From the NCBI GenBank assembly GCA_964512995.1, contig CAZELM010000020.1:22795-86794 (forward strand): 64,000 nucleotides of DNA, in the 5' to 3' direction. Positions within the stretch are counted from its first letter, which is position 1, and every line of letters starts with the position of its first letter. The notes under the pieces were generated by a model. That model saw nothing but the letters and a program-made list of their open reading frames with translations. It was not told where the DNA came from and searched no databases. The DNA is from CAZELM01 sp964512995. Its GTDB lineage: Bacteria > CSSED10-310. Positions 35,732-46,900 of the stretch are shown here, piece by piece. The translations under genes and the position numbers were made by a program.

Positions 35732-36850
35732 TCATGGTATCGTATTTAAATAACCTTCGATCAAAATATCATTCCCAAATTTTTTTATTCGCTGATGATG
35801 CAATCGTGGAACAGTTTCAAGGTGAGGAAAACCATCCCCTCCGATCGCAGATGGAGCATCTTTTCCACCGATCAATATTGGAGCCTGATAGAACATCACT
35901 TTATCTATGAGTTGTTCGTGGAGCATGGAAAATGCCAGACGTGGCCCTCCCTCCAATAATATCGATTCGATTCCTTTTTCCCCAAGGTAGGACATAAATC
36001 TCTTGAGATCTACTCCTCCGAAGCCGGGCGGAAGCTCAACGATTTCAACTCCTGCCGCCTCAAGCTGCATTCGTTTCTGACCCGTTACTCCTTCCAATAC
36101 ACCAATAATGGAATGACCGGAATTGGATTTGGTAAAAATCTGCGATTCGACTGAAACGGTCAGTTGTGAATCAGCGACGATACGAACCGGACAAGAGATG
36201 GTCTGATCTCCTTTACGGGCAGTCAATGATGGATTATCGGAGTTTATTGTGCCGCTTCCGACCATGATGCCATCCACACGATGTCGAATCCGATGAACAT
36301 CCTGAAGCGACTCTGGACCGGTGATCCACCGGGTTTGATTAATAGATGTCGCAACTTTTCCATCAATACTGATTCCCATTTTCAAAATGATAAAAGGCCG
36401 TTTCAGTGTGACCCATGTTTTCCAAAATTCGATCAGTCGTTCTGCTTCGAGTTGCAATACGCCGACAATCACTTCCATTCCGGAATCCCTGAGAACCGAA
36501 ATGCCACCTCCTAGCACCGACGGATTCGGATCTGGGCATCCGATAACCACTCGCCGAATACCAGATTTGATCAAGGAGGCAGTGCACGGGGGTGTTCGTC
36601 CCCAATGATTACATGGTTCCATTGTTACATAACAGGTTGCACCATGGAGTGAGGTGGTGCCTGCATCGGTCAAAGCAGCTTGTTCCGCGTGTGGGGTGTA
36701 AGGACCACGATGGTAACCCAAGCCGAGCAGTCGATCACCCATCGCGATGACACATCCGACTGCTGGATTCGGATGCGTTTTTCCACATTCTTTTTTAGCT
36801 AATCGAAGAGCACGCCTCATCCAGAACTGATCCACATCCAGGATCTTCAT
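35732..36850 (-). CDS. ribD: Bifunctional riboflavin biosynthesis deaminase/reductase RibD
   Basis: Deaminates and then reduces the pyrimidine intermediate. 372 residues: N-terminal cytidine-deaminase-type zinc site (PHAEQAAL near 53; EPCNHWGRTPPC near 78) and C-terminal reductase (ILKMGISIDGKVATS, RHRVDGIMVGSGTINSDNPSLTAR, ILLEGGPRLAFSML). RBS GAGGA before ATG. It begins one base after the ftsY stop and heads the ribD-ribE-ribBA-ribH set, so the window carries a complete riboflavin pathway. Confidence 0.96.
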   Translation of the reverse strand: MKILDVDQFWMRRALRLAKKECGKTHPNPAVGCVIAMGDRLLGLGYHRGPYTPHAEQAALTDAGTTSLHGATCYVTMEPCNHWGRTPPCTASLIKSGIRRVVIGCPDPNPSVLGGGISVLRDSGMEVIVGVLQLEAERLIEFWKTWVTLKRPFIILKMGISIDGKVATSINQTRWITGPESLQDVHRIRHRVDGIMVGSGTINSDNPSLTARKGDQTISCPVRIVADSQLTVSVESQIFTKSNSGHSIIGVLEGVTGQKRMQLEAAGVEIVELPPGFGGVDLKRFMSYLGEKGIESILLEGGPRLAFSMLHEQLIDKVMFYQAPILIGGKDAPSAIGGDGFPHLETVPRLHHQRIKKFGNDILIEGYLNTIP

Positions 36851-39238
36851 CTATTCCTCAAACAAGGCACTTGCGAATGCTTTCGGGTCGAAATCCCGGA
36901 GATCATCCATCCGTTCTCCGATTCCAATCAGTTTGACCGGCAACTTCAATGCTTCAACAATTCCAACGATAATGCCACCTTTGGCAGTGCCATCGAGTTT
37001 GGTCAATGCGATGCCACTGACATCGGCGGCTTCTTTGAACAACTTGGCTTGAATAATGGCATTCTGGCCTGTTGTCGCATCCAGCACCAGAAGGATTTCG
37101 TGCGGAGCCCCGGGCATGTTTTTCCCGATTACTCGATGCACTTTTTTCAGCTCCTCCATCAGATTATTTTTGGTATGTAATCGACCGGCTGTATCAACGA
37201 CGAGGATATCCGCTTTTTTATTTTTGGCTGCGGCTACTGCGTCCCATGCCACTGCCGATGGATCCGCTCCCTCCTTCTGAGAAATCACTTCGACATCGAT
37301 ACGGCGTCCCCATTCCTGCAGTTGCTCAATCGCACCCGCCCGAAAAGTATCTCCAGCCGCCAGCATGACCAATTTTCCCTGATCCTTAAATCGCTTGGCG
37401 ATCTTTGCGATCGTTGTTGTTTTACCGACGCCATTCACTCCCACGACCATGATGACATATGGTTTTTCTGACACTGTATCCGGATCGATCGTTCCAGAAC
37501 TATCTGATAAAATCTGTTCAATCTCATGTTTGATATAGCCTCTTACTTTTTCAGCTTCGCTCAATTCTTTTTTCCTGAACCTGTCCCGTAATCCCTGAAT
37601 GATTCGCTGGGTTGTTTCCACTCCCAGATCGGATAGAATCAACAATTCTTCCAGATCATCAATGACGGATTCATCAATTGTGGTTTTCCCGCTGAGTATT
37701 TTTTCAATACCACCAATCAAACCAGCCTTTGTTTTCGCCAATCCCTTTTTTAGACGAGCAAAGAAGTCTTCTTCTTCGGGAGATCGCGCAAGCAGTGTGG
37801 CCAGATGTTTCCGATCTGAGCCATCGATTTTGTATTTTTTTATGCCTTCAGGAGTCTCCAACTCTCGTTTAAGCTGCTGGACAGTTTTTTTAGTTTTGTC
37901 ATATACCGGATTATCTTCAGGAAAATTTTCGAGAATAGCGAGATATGATTCCAATGCGCGCAGGATCTTGAGCTGATTTTGCAGAGCAAATGCCTCTTCA
38001 AAAAGAATCTGTTCCTGGCCAATTTTTTCATATGCAGTTTCGGTCTTCAGTGAATTTAATAATTTCAGTGATTTATGTGACAAACCTGACCGGGAAAAAG
38101 CACATGCGAGCTTAAATTGAAGCATCATATCATCATTGGCTTCCGGAATAGCCAAAGCCTCCGAAAGGCAACTTACGGCTGCTTCATAATCCTGAAGTTC
38201 ATCAGCAATTTCAGCCTGAGTAGTGAGAATATCGATCTTCAAAGAAGGCGTTTCTACATGCTCCCTCGCTTCCTGAACATGATTCATGGCTTCAACCAGT
38301 TTGCTTTGTACTTGTTCAGTACGGCTTCGCCATAAAAGAATTTGAGCTCTTAAATCGCCTTGAGCCACAGGGCCCGCCAAAGAAAGATCCGTTTCTTTGT
38401 AAGCCTGTGGAATCCGCCCGACTTCCATGTAAATCTTGGCGAGATTGAATCGCAATTTTACCGACAGAAGAGTCTGCTTACTCCCTGCAAATCGCAGAGC
38501 GGTTTCGTATTTTTCCATTGCACCGAGAAGATCATCCGCTTGATGGAGTGCTTGTGCCAAGTGATACAACGCTTCTATCGTTTCAGATTCTGTTAATCTC
38601 CCACTATCAATGGCTTTTTGAAAATATGCCCGGACTTTTTTCGCTCCACCGTCAAGTTGTACTGCCAGACGACCGGCTTTCAGATAAATTGAAGCGATCT
38701 GTTTATGTCGATTTTTTTCAGCGTCCTGTATCAGGGCATCTATCTTTCCCAGGCTGTCCACGTAATTTCCTTGAATCAAATACAATTCCGATATGAAGAG
38801 ACCCAATTGAATTTTATCATCAAGATCGCTGATCCGGGATTCCACAGCTTCGAGTTCTGGAATGGATCCCAGGATCTTTTCTGAGATTTCATCGTTGTTT
38901 TCTTTTAAAGTCTCGAATAATTTACTGCAAATAATAGCTGCTTTGGCACGCGAGATAAAATCACTGGTTCGATCCAGAGCCAGTGCTAATGCCTGCTGGA
39001 AGACGGAAAAATCCGGCGTTTCCTGTAGATGGATATTCAATGACTGGAGTTTCAGCCATGTTTTCTCGTCTGCTTTAAATGGTTGGAGCAATCCACGATT
39101 GATCCATTCCAGAGCTTCGCTTCTATTTTTTTCTTCAAGAAGCAGGCTAACTAATTCATGATAATTTCGGTATTGATCAGGATACTTTTCGATATTCTTG
39201 ATTAATTTTCTGATTTTTAGCCCTGAAAATAAGCCCAT
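36851..39238 (-). CDS. ftsY: Signal recognition particle receptor FtsY with a long N-terminal TPR region
   Basis: SRP receptor GTPase that docks ribosome-SRP complexes at the membrane. 795 residues, against about 300-500 usual. Residues about 20-460 are helical TPR-like repeats (for example ALYHLAQALHQADDLLGAMEKYETAL at 223 on, and SYLAILENFPEDNPVYDK). The NG domain fills about 490-795: GVNGVGKTT at 600-608, GDTFRAGA at 629-636, DTAGR at 682-686, TKLDGTAKGG at 746-755 and the end GERMDDLRDFDP. The acidic, membrane-binding A domain of E. coli FtsY is absent; the TPR region takes its place. No stop or frame change lies between the parts. What the TPRs bind is unknown. Confidence 0.94.
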   Translation of the reverse strand: MGLFSGLKIRKLIKNIEKYPDQYRNYHELVSLLLEEKNRSEALEWINRGLLQPFKADEKTWLKLQSLNIHLQETPDFSVFQQALALALDRTSDFISRAKAAIICSKLFETLKENNDEISEKILGSIPELEAVESRISDLDDKIQLGLFISELYLIQGNYVDSLGKIDALIQDAEKNRHKQIASIYLKAGRLAVQLDGGAKKVRAYFQKAIDSGRLTESETIEALYHLAQALHQADDLLGAMEKYETALRFAGSKQTLLSVKLRFNLAKIYMEVGRIPQAYKETDLSLAGPVAQGDLRAQILLWRSRTEQVQSKLVEAMNHVQEAREHVETPSLKIDILTTQAEIADELQDYEAAVSCLSEALAIPEANDDMMLQFKLACAFSRSGLSHKSLKLLNSLKTETAYEKIGQEQILFEEAFALQNQLKILRALESYLAILENFPEDNPVYDKTKKTVQQLKRELETPEGIKKYKIDGSDRKHLATLLARSPEEEDFFARLKKGLAKTKAGLIGGIEKILSGKTTIDESVIDDLEELLILSDLGVETTQRIIQGLRDRFRKKELSEAEKVRGYIKHEIEQILSDSSGTIDPDTVSEKPYVIMVVGVNGVGKTTTIAKIAKRFKDQGKLVMLAAGDTFRAGAIEQLQEWGRRIDVEVISQKEGADPSAVAWDAVAAAKNKKADILVVDTAGRLHTKNNLMEELKKVHRVIGKNMPGAPHEILLVLDATTGQNAIIQAKLFKEAADVSGIALTKLDGTAKGGIIVGIVEALKLPVKLIGIGERMDDLRDFDPKAFASALFEE

Positions 39239-39319
39239 ATAAATTGCTACCTCACGGAATGTTCCATATGTTACGAAAATGCTCTTCTGATCTGGTTGAC
39301 AGATTCATGGCAACCGATG

Positions 39320-40081
39320 TTAATGGATTTTATCCAGCCAGTCTCGTGCTTCCTTGGCGATTGGTGTCGTTTCAGACACCTGGCGCAGAATCTCCAAAAA
39401 ATCATTCTCCGCTTCGGTGATTAAACCTCGATGCCATTTAGCTTGTGCTCGATAAAGTAATGCCTCGGGATTCTGATTATTCACTTTTATTGCAGCATTG
39501 AGATACTCGATTGCCTTCTGGTAATCTCCTCTGCTGAAGAATAACCGACCCAAGCTGACGAGTGGTTGGTCAAACAACGGCTCCAGACGGGAGGCATGCT
39601 TGAAATCTTCTTCTGCTTCGGTAACTTTACCAAGATTGAGATACGCTATTCCTCGATTATAATAGGCTGCTGCTGGAGTTTTATAATCAGGATCGTTCAG
39701 AGCCTGATTACTGGTTTCAAGAGCATCCTCGAAATGGTTCATTGCCAGATGGATACTGGCAAGATTGTTATTGAGTTCTGGATTATCCGGGTCGAGTTTC
39801 TTTGCTTTCTGCAGCCATACCAATCCTGATTCCAGTATTCCCATTTGAAAATATGCCAGACCCATCCCTTGAAGAACCAATGGTTCATCGGAATCGAGTT
39901 CCAACGCTTGTTTGAAACTATTCAGAGCTTCCTCGGGTTGTCCTTTATTCAGGTAACCGATTCCGGTTTGATAATACAAATTAACCTTGTCGCTTTTTTT
40001 CATGGATTTGCCTGGCCCGGAACAGCCATTCGCCAACATGGCAATAACGCAAATTAGTATCGATAAAAGTATCGTTCTCAT
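39320..40081 (-). CDS. TPR lipoprotein (PilF/NlpI-like)
   Basis: 253 residues. Signal peptide with lipobox LANGC (Cys20), followed by about six TPR repeats (VNLYYQTGIGYLNKGQPEEAL, ALVLQGMGLAYFQMG, AYYNRGIAYLNLGK, and so on). Such lipoproteins often act in type IV pilus assembly (PilF) or as scaffolds for envelope proteins, but no pilus genes are adjacent except a lone type II secretion F-like gene two genes upstream. Specific role unknown. Confidence 0.85.
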   Translation of the reverse strand: MRTILLSILICVIAMLANGCSGPGKSMKKSDKVNLYYQTGIGYLNKGQPEEALNSFKQALELDSDEPLVLQGMGLAYFQMGILESGLVWLQKAKKLDPDNPELNNNLASIHLAMNHFEDALETSNQALNDPDYKTPAAAYYNRGIAYLNLGKVTEAEEDFKHASRLEPLFDQPLVSLGRLFFSRGDYQKAIEYLNAAIKVNNQNPEALLYRAQAKWHRGLITEAENDFLEILRQVSETTPIAKEARDWLDKIH

Positions 40082-40090
40082 AATATATAA

Positions 40091-40900
40091 TCATTCTCCA
40101 AATTGCATAATAACCGGATCACCCCGCTTAGCGCCGATGAACTGTTCTGCGCTTCCCTCCCGGACTGCAATTTCCAAAAGATCCATGCTTCCAAACAAGG
40201 CCAAGGCATCTCCCGGATTAGGAACCTGGTGATAGTGAGTTTTGATTCCTTCAATCAATGTTTGGCCGATTCTGATAGTTATTTTCCCCCCGGGAAACTG
40301 CTCCCTCAGCTCTTCAAATAGATTCCGGTCCAGATTTGTGATGATATTCCCAAAATGATCTGAGAAAAGGACATGGAAGCGCATCGTTCGATCACCGGTA
40401 ATCGTCGATTTAGGCAGTTCGAGTAACTTATAATCGTGGATCACATCTCCGAACCGTTCTGAATCCATAGATTTGGACAGCCAGGCAGCGATGGGAGCAA
40501 AAATATCACGACCATGAAATGTCTCACAAATTCGCGGAAGCATATAATGGGATCCTTCAACCGCTCGTACTTCATGCACATTATCCATGCGATGAATCCC
40601 TGTTATAATTCCATTATCTGGCATCACATAATAATGCTTGTCTCCAACCGCAATAATCGGGCGTCTTGAAGAACCGACTTCCGGATCCACGACAACAACA
40701 TGAATGGTAGCAGAGGGGAATGGATCGATTATTGTCTGGAGAACATATGATGCCTGGAGAATGTCGAATGGCGGAATCTCATGTGTGATATCGATGATGC
40801 AGACATTGGGATTGATCGATTTTATGACACCCTTCATCGCTCCCACATAATGGTTCTTATTACCGAAATCCGTGATCAACGTAATAATTGGTACTGGCAT
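40091..40900 (-). CDS. SAM hydroxide adenosyltransferase / DUF62-family protein
   Basis: 269 residues. Family whose known members use SAM and water (hydroxide) to give adenosine and methionine, or in fluorinases and chlorinases use halide. Visible: ITLITDFGNKNHYVGAMKGV near the N terminus, ITHEIPPFDILQASYVL, VVVVDPEVGSSRRPI, PDNGIITG, ETFHGRDIFAPIAAWLS. Halide-specific loops are absent, so it is probably the hydroxide type, but I cannot show this. GGGGAGG RBS. It adds a third methyl-cycle-linked activity to the window. Confidence 0.88.
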   Translation of the reverse strand: MPVPIITLITDFGNKNHYVGAMKGVIKSINPNVCIIDITHEIPPFDILQASYVLQTIIDPFPSATIHVVVVDPEVGSSRRPIIAVGDKHYYVMPDNGIITGIHRMDNVHEVRAVEGSHYMLPRICETFHGRDIFAPIAAWLSKSMDSERFGDVIHDYKLLELPKSTITGDRTMRFHVLFSDHFGNIITNLDRNLFEELREQFPGGKITIRIGQTLIEGIKTHYHQVPNPGDALALFGSMDLLEIAVREGSAEQFIGAKRGDPVIMQFGE

Positions 40901-40982
40901 TTTGAAAAGCCTCCCCGTTTAGGCAATAGCTGGATTCGCTCAGGCAGCAGTCAGGATTCCAACAGCCGTTAAAAAGCTCTGA

Positions 40983-41978
40983 TCAGAAAAATCCATGACC
41001 GGTAATGTGATTAAAGTATCCTACCCAGAATTGAATAATCTGGTAGCCGATGTAGCCGCCGACACCAATCAGTACTAACGGAGGTAACGCTTTCATAATC
41101 CGATCTATCGATGTCAAGGCCGCTTCACGGAACATCTGTTCTCCATTGACAAGTGTCTCGTCGAGCTTCCCAGAGACTTCACCCGCTGCCACCAACCGAC
41201 AAAAAAACGATGAGAACTGGTTTGTTCGACTCAATGCTGATGAAATACTCTCCCCTCCCAGTATCTGAGGTATACTATCATAAATGATCCTGGTAATAAA
41301 CCGATTTCCACATGCGTCCGCAGACAAAGTCAATGATGTGGCGATATCCAGTCCCGATTGTAACGTAATCGAAAATACTCGTGCGAATCGTGCAGTTGCC
41401 AGATTCCGGATTGCTGGGCCGATAACCGGGATCTCCAAAAAGAACCGAGTCAATAAACTCCCGAAAATCCCTTCCGATTGGTAGAGCTTCATGATTGCAT
41501 ATATGGATAAACCGAAAAAAGCCAACATAAACAATGGGTTGACTAGTTCTCTAAGATATGTTGTCTGACCGTTTGCCATAAACAACCGAGGGATGGGTGT
41601 GATAAAAATACTTAAAACGAGGAGGAATATCGGGTAAAATAGTCCGTTAAGAATCTGCTGACGAATGGCATGAAAAAACTCGAGCAACTCAGAGGATGTA
41701 GTCAACGCGTCATCCAAACGGCCTGTCTCCTCTCCAACACGTATCAGTGCTGGAATCACTGGAGACAGTATCCTCTTCCAGCCCCTCAAACCATCTGATA
41801 ACGATCCACCATTCTCTACTGATTTTAAAAGATCCGACGCGAGAGGTTTGAGACTCGTTTCAGTGGTTCCCTTGATAAAAAGCTCAAGCGCAGAGATTAC
41901 TGGGATACCCGCGGAGACTGTTGTTGCGAGTTGTTTGAAAAAAAGACTAAGATGTTTGATCGGTGGATGTCGTTTCAC
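40983..41978 (-). CDS. Type II secretion / type IV pilus inner-membrane protein (GspF/PilC-like)
   Basis: 331 residues with the GspF/PilC duplication: FFKQLATTVSAGIPVISALEL and later FARVFSITLQSGLDIATSLTLSAD, each followed by a helical cytoplasmic part and membrane segments (about 120-140, 160-180, 300-320). Start is GTG 41978 with AGGGAA upstream. It stands alone here: no secretion ATPase or pseudopilin genes are in the window, so its partners must be elsewhere. The 60 bases to the divergent gene at 42113 may hold promoters but none is clear. Confidence 0.85.
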   Translation of the reverse strand: MKRHPPIKHLSLFFKQLATTVSAGIPVISALELFIKGTTETSLKPLASDLLKSVENGGSLSDGLRGWKRILSPVIPALIRVGEETGRLDDALTTSSELLEFFHAIRQQILNGLFYPIFLLVLSIFITPIPRLFMANGQTTYLRELVNPLFMLAFFGLSIYAIMKLYQSEGIFGSLLTRFFLEIPVIGPAIRNLATARFARVFSITLQSGLDIATSLTLSADACGNRFITRIIYDSIPQILGGESISSALSRTNQFSSFFCRLVAAGEVSGKLDETLVNGEQMFREAALTSIDRIMKALPPLVLIGVGGYIGYQIIQFWVGYFNHITGHGFF

Positions 41979-42112
41979 TATTTTTCCCTGGATGATCTGT
42001 AATGTTTAAAAAATTAATTTGAACATTCTACTTCGATGATTTGTATACCATAACAGTGGAAATCCAGGTAGTCATATCCGAATTTTTTCAATTGCTCGAC
42101 TGGAACTGCACA

Positions 42113-43912
42113 ATGCATATTCGAATTCATTTCATAATCTCTTGTTTTATCATCCTCATGCTGATTGGAATGGCTATCTTCCCTATTCGAGCCGGAGAAA
42201 TCGATGATCAACTATTGATTATCCGTGAAGGTTATAAAGATGGTCTGGATGAAATCGTTAAATCCGAGGCTCGTGCCTTTCTAAAAAACTACGACTCCCA
42301 TCAGGCAGCCGGTGAGGTCGCATTGATACTGGGTCTGATACTTCACAAAACCGGTAATATCGATGAAGCAAAGCCCAAACTTGTTAAAGCAGCGAACTCG
42401 AAAGATCTTTCCATTTCTACTTATGCCAATTATATCCTCGGTCAAATTGAATGGAATCAAAAGGACTACAAAAATGCTGCATCCCGATTCGAAATGACCT
42501 CCCAAAACAGCTTGGAACTGGATCTGGCCACCGAGGCCACGTATTGGGCTGCGTTGAGTTATTTTCATGCTGAAAAACCGGATGAATGTATCCGGTTTTT
42601 CACCAGCGGTTTAGATCACTTTTCGACGGATCAACTTATCAAAGCCTTATATTACAGAGGGCTTGCTTTTTATCAAATTCAACGCTATTCAGATGCTATC
42701 TCAGACCTGGAAACTGTCCATTCTAATGGTAATCCCGACTTTTCCTCTGAAGCAGCATCCCAATTAGCAGCGATCGCATTCGATCAGGCAAATTACGACT
42801 TAGCCGATTTGTGGGCTCATCGATCTCTCCAGTTAAATCCCGATACCGGGAAATCAGATATGATTCGGGGACAGATTTACTTTATTAAAAAAAACTGGAG
42901 TGTATCCGCTGAATGGTTCCGGGCAGCAGCATCAGCAACGATGTTCTCCGAAGAACAACGAAATGAAGCAGAATATCTGGGTGCAATATCACAAATGCAT
43001 CACTTTCGCCAACTACAAACCGAATGGTGGAACCCGTTGGTGGCATACCTAACAAAATATCCTTCAACAAAGCATCAGCATGAAATCCTTACCTTACTAT
43101 CTCAGGATGCTTTACCATCGCTGCCACTGAATGTCATCGAGTATATCGCCAGTGGATTCCAGTGGAATCCGACTCAAGATTGTGTCTCACTATCCAGGCT
43201 GTTTATGAAAGCAAAATCTCCTGATCAAGCTTTGTTATGGATGGTCCGTCATTACATGACATCCACCCAATCATCTCTGACGAGTGAAGAAATGTTATTT
43301 GTCGTTGAAATGTTGACACAATCTGGAGATATGGAAAAAGCATTGTCTGAACTGGAAAATTTTCATGCTCAAGAAGATCATTCAGAAACGACATCGGCGA
43401 TGGATCTTCAAAAAGCCAGCCTGTTCTTTCACACCGGACAATACGAAAAAGCAGCAGGCATCTACCAGCAACTCATCGTTGAATTCCCGGAAAACAAAGA
43501 AAAAAGCACCTTGTTGTTCTGGTTGGCAGAATCCTATTATCGAATGGAAAAATGGAGCTTGGCAACAGGTGTTTTTGAGCAGTATCTTGAAAGTGCTTCG
43601 TTTTCCAGTGAGTTATTGGAACTTTCTATCCGGCGGCTGATCTTGTGTCATGCACGATTGCTTGAATGGGATGATACTCTAAAAATCTCAGAACGTTATA
43701 TTGCGGAATACAACCAGAATGAGCATGTTGGAGAAGTTTTATATATCATGGGAGCGGCGGCAGCCAATATCGAGAATTACGATCAGGCATTGGACGTATT
43801 AAGTAAATCGCTTGATCATGTGACAGACCCAGGTATGATTGAAAAGATCAAAAGCACCATGCGACAAGTGGAGGATTCCAGACAGAAGATCGAAAAACAG
43901 CCGGGAGTATAA
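42113..43912 (+). CDS. Secreted TPR protein
   Basis: 599 residues from ATG 42113, chosen because a signal peptide follows directly (FIISCFIILMLIGMAIFPIRAGE). A TTG at 42041 would place 24 extra residues before it. The mature protein is many TPR-like repeats (AAGEVALILGLILHKTGNIDEA, YYRGLAFYQIQRYSDA, LFFHTGQYEKAAGIYQQLIVEFPENK). The last repeats resemble BamD/YbgF. It heads the run leading to exbB-exbD-tonB, so it may be part of that envelope machine. Confidence 0.8.
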   Translation: MHIRIHFIISCFIILMLIGMAIFPIRAGEIDDQLLIIREGYKDGLDEIVKSEARAFLKNYDSHQAAGEVALILGLILHKTGNIDEAKPKLVKAANSKDLSISTYANYILGQIEWNQKDYKNAASRFEMTSQNSLELDLATEATYWAALSYFHAEKPDECIRFFTSGLDHFSTDQLIKALYYRGLAFYQIQRYSDAISDLETVHSNGNPDFSSEAASQLAAIAFDQANYDLADLWAHRSLQLNPDTGKSDMIRGQIYFIKKNWSVSAEWFRAAASATMFSEEQRNEAEYLGAISQMHHFRQLQTEWWNPLVAYLTKYPSTKHQHEILTLLSQDALPSLPLNVIEYIASGFQWNPTQDCVSLSRLFMKAKSPDQALLWMVRHYMTSTQSSLTSEEMLFVVEMLTQSGDMEKALSELENFHAQEDHSETTSAMDLQKASLFFHTGQYEKAAGIYQQLIVEFPENKEKSTLLFWLAESYYRMEKWSLATGVFEQYLESASFSSELLELSIRRLILCHARLLEWDDTLKISERYIAEYNQNEHVGEVLYIMGAAAANIENYDQALDVLSKSLDHVTDPGMIEKIKSTMRQVEDSRQKIEKQPGV

Positions 43913-43938
43913 ACCAATCATGACGGGGGAGTGAATCA

Positions 43939-46900
43939 ATGATATCTGAGATAATAAAATTTAAGCGATCGATTCTAATAGTGGTGACCTTTATCTTGAT
44001 CACTCACCTGCTTTTCGCCAATGAAGGCAAACCTGATCTAGAACTTTCCGAAGTTGTAATAAATGCAACAGCTCCGATTCTTGAAGGCGCGCATAAAACC
44101 CAGATTCCACTATCAGAGCTTCAAAATACACAGGATATTATCTCCACCACCCTACAACGGTCTTCTGCAAATTTTCCGGACTTCATTGATATCACCGAAC
44201 AACCCTCACCGGAGCCACCCAAAGGATGTCTGGCTCCTGTTCTCGGATCATCCATGGGGAAATGTTGGGGAACGAAAGGCCGGTTGGCCTGTGCATCCAA
44301 AGCATGGGAAATGGAAGAATGGCAGGATGTTGTTGATTCACTAATGCCCATAATAACCAGAACTCCCAATGATCCCAATGTTCCCGCTGCGTTATATTTT
44401 ATTGGGCGCAGCAAACTGGCACTGGCTGATCTTTCAGGCGCAGGCAATGCATTCGAGACATTGATCATTCAGTACCCGGATCATCTTTTATCTGAATTCG
44501 CCACTTATGAACTCGGTTGGATTTACCTTCGGAGTTCGAAACTGGAACGAGCTGTTTCCACCATTGATGATTTTAAAGCTAAATTTCCCAACAGCCCACT
44601 GATGCCGTATGCTCGATACCTCAAAGCATCTACTCTCTATATGGAAAAGAATTACAAAGAAGCAATTACTGTCTTGGAAGGCATCGTATCCGGGTATCCA
44701 TTCTTTGAACACCTGCCTCAGGTCCAGTTTTGGATCGCAGAAAACCAGTATTATCTGGGGTTATTCGATCAAGCAGATAAAAATTATTCACATTATATTC
44801 AGAATTATCCACACGAAAATCATATACCGAATGCTTATTATGGCCGAGCGTTTTGCCATCTGGAAAAGAAACAGATGGATCTGGCTAGGGATGACCTGAA
44901 AATCTTGATCCATGAATTCCCCGATCATCCGCTCCACCAAGATGCAAATTTTCAACTGGGAAAGATATCGGTTCTCTCAGGAGATCCTGAAACAGCAATG
45001 ACCTGCTTCAGTAAAGCAGCCGAACATGGCGATGAAAATCTGCCTCGAAATATCGAGGCACGGGGATGGATTGCGTTTGAACAGCATAATTTTGACCGAG
45101 CATATTATTTATTCAATCAATCTGCCCAGCAATACGCCGAACAATCCCCGGAAAATGATTCAGGTCATCTTGAAATGAAATTCATGGCAGCTATGTCAAA
45201 ATTCCGATCCGGCAGCTATCTGGAAAGTGCAGGCTTATTTCAAGCACTCACAACCGACCCGCCGACACCAATGAGTAATGCCGCGTTAGCAAATGCCGGT
45301 GTTTCATGGATGAAGATTGATAATCTGAAAAAAGCCTATGAGCTGCTATACCAGACACTTCCCAATTTCAAGGAGTCAAAAACCAAAGCATTGTACACCG
45401 TCTATACGGCGGAAATCTTATATCGGATGGGACGTTATGCAGAATCGATCGAATTATTCCGATCAATCCCAACCAGCGACCCAGAATTGAATCCCTCTTT
45501 GCTGCAAGAAATCTACCGGGGTATTGCATGGAATCTGTACTCCCAGCAGCTCTGGTTTGAAGCAGGTGAGGCTTTTGGCTTGTTCGCACAAAAATTTTCA
45601 CATTCACCATTCTACCCTGAAGCGTTGCTGAGACAGGCCGAATGCTTCTTCAATCATAACGACCTCCCAAAAGCAGAATACCAGTTTACAAAACTGATCG
45701 AGCAGTTTCCGATCCATCCGGAATCATTCGAAGCTCGGTTGCTTCTGTCTCGCATCAAAATCGCTCAAGAAGATTACAACGGTGGCCAGATCGCTCTGGA
45801 AACCGCCATGAAATACGCTCAAGATTCAGAACAACGCCAAAAAACCAGAATACTGATGGGAGAACTAGCTCAAGAAAGAAAAGATTTTGATGCAGCGATA
45901 GACTATTATCAGAAAGCTTATCTGGAAGATCCCCATTCATTAACCGCGCCTTCTGCATTGCTCAAAGAGGGTGATAACCTCTACAACATCAAAAAATTTT
46001 CAGATGCAGAAAAAGTGTATCGGATGATCATCGAGCAATTCCCTAATTCCCAGGAAGCTATTACCGCACAGTATTCCATCGGACTCACTTATTTTCAACA
46101 AAATCGCCTGGATGACTATCTGAAGGAATGCTATCAGACGGCTTCGGATCATCAAGGAACCCAACAAAGTGCACTGGCCTTGATGGGTGCTTCAGAAATT
46201 TTGATGGAACAGAACCGAGCGGATGAAGCGATTCAAGTATTTCGCCGATTGTTGAGTGAATTCGATACGGGAGTCGATATTGAGCTGGTTCATTTTCGTT
46301 TAGGCCAAGCTCTGATGAACGCAGGAAAAGGGGATGAAGCATCCGGCATTTTTAATGATCTCCTAACCCTCTCACCACAAGGCCGTTTCGCCGCCGATGC
46401 AGCTTTCGCACTGGCTGAAACCGCTCGCTCCCAGAAAAAATTCCCAGAAGCCGAAAAGCAGTTCCTTTATATCATTTCCAATTTCCCGCACCACCCCCGC
46501 ATGCCGGACACACTGCTCAATCTTGCCATAATCGAAGATGAACAAGGAAAGACCGATTCAGCCATCAGACATCTGGACCTTCTGATACAGAAATATTCAG
46601 ATTCGTCCGTCGTTCCTAACGCCCATCTGTTGATCGCTGGTATCTTGATAAAGGAAAATGACCCGACTACAGCGAAAACACATCTCGACATCTGCAGCAG
46701 ATCGACCAACCGCACCATCGTCTCCGAATCTCAATTTCTTGAAGCGAAACGTCAAGAAATCCTGAAAAATACCGACGAAGCATTAAAGCAATACTTGAAG
46801 ATTGGATATCTGTATCCCGACCAAAAATCGATCGTTTTTCGCTCGTTGATGCAGGCTGGCGAAATTCTTCGAGTTCAAGGAAAGAAACTGGATGCTCAGA

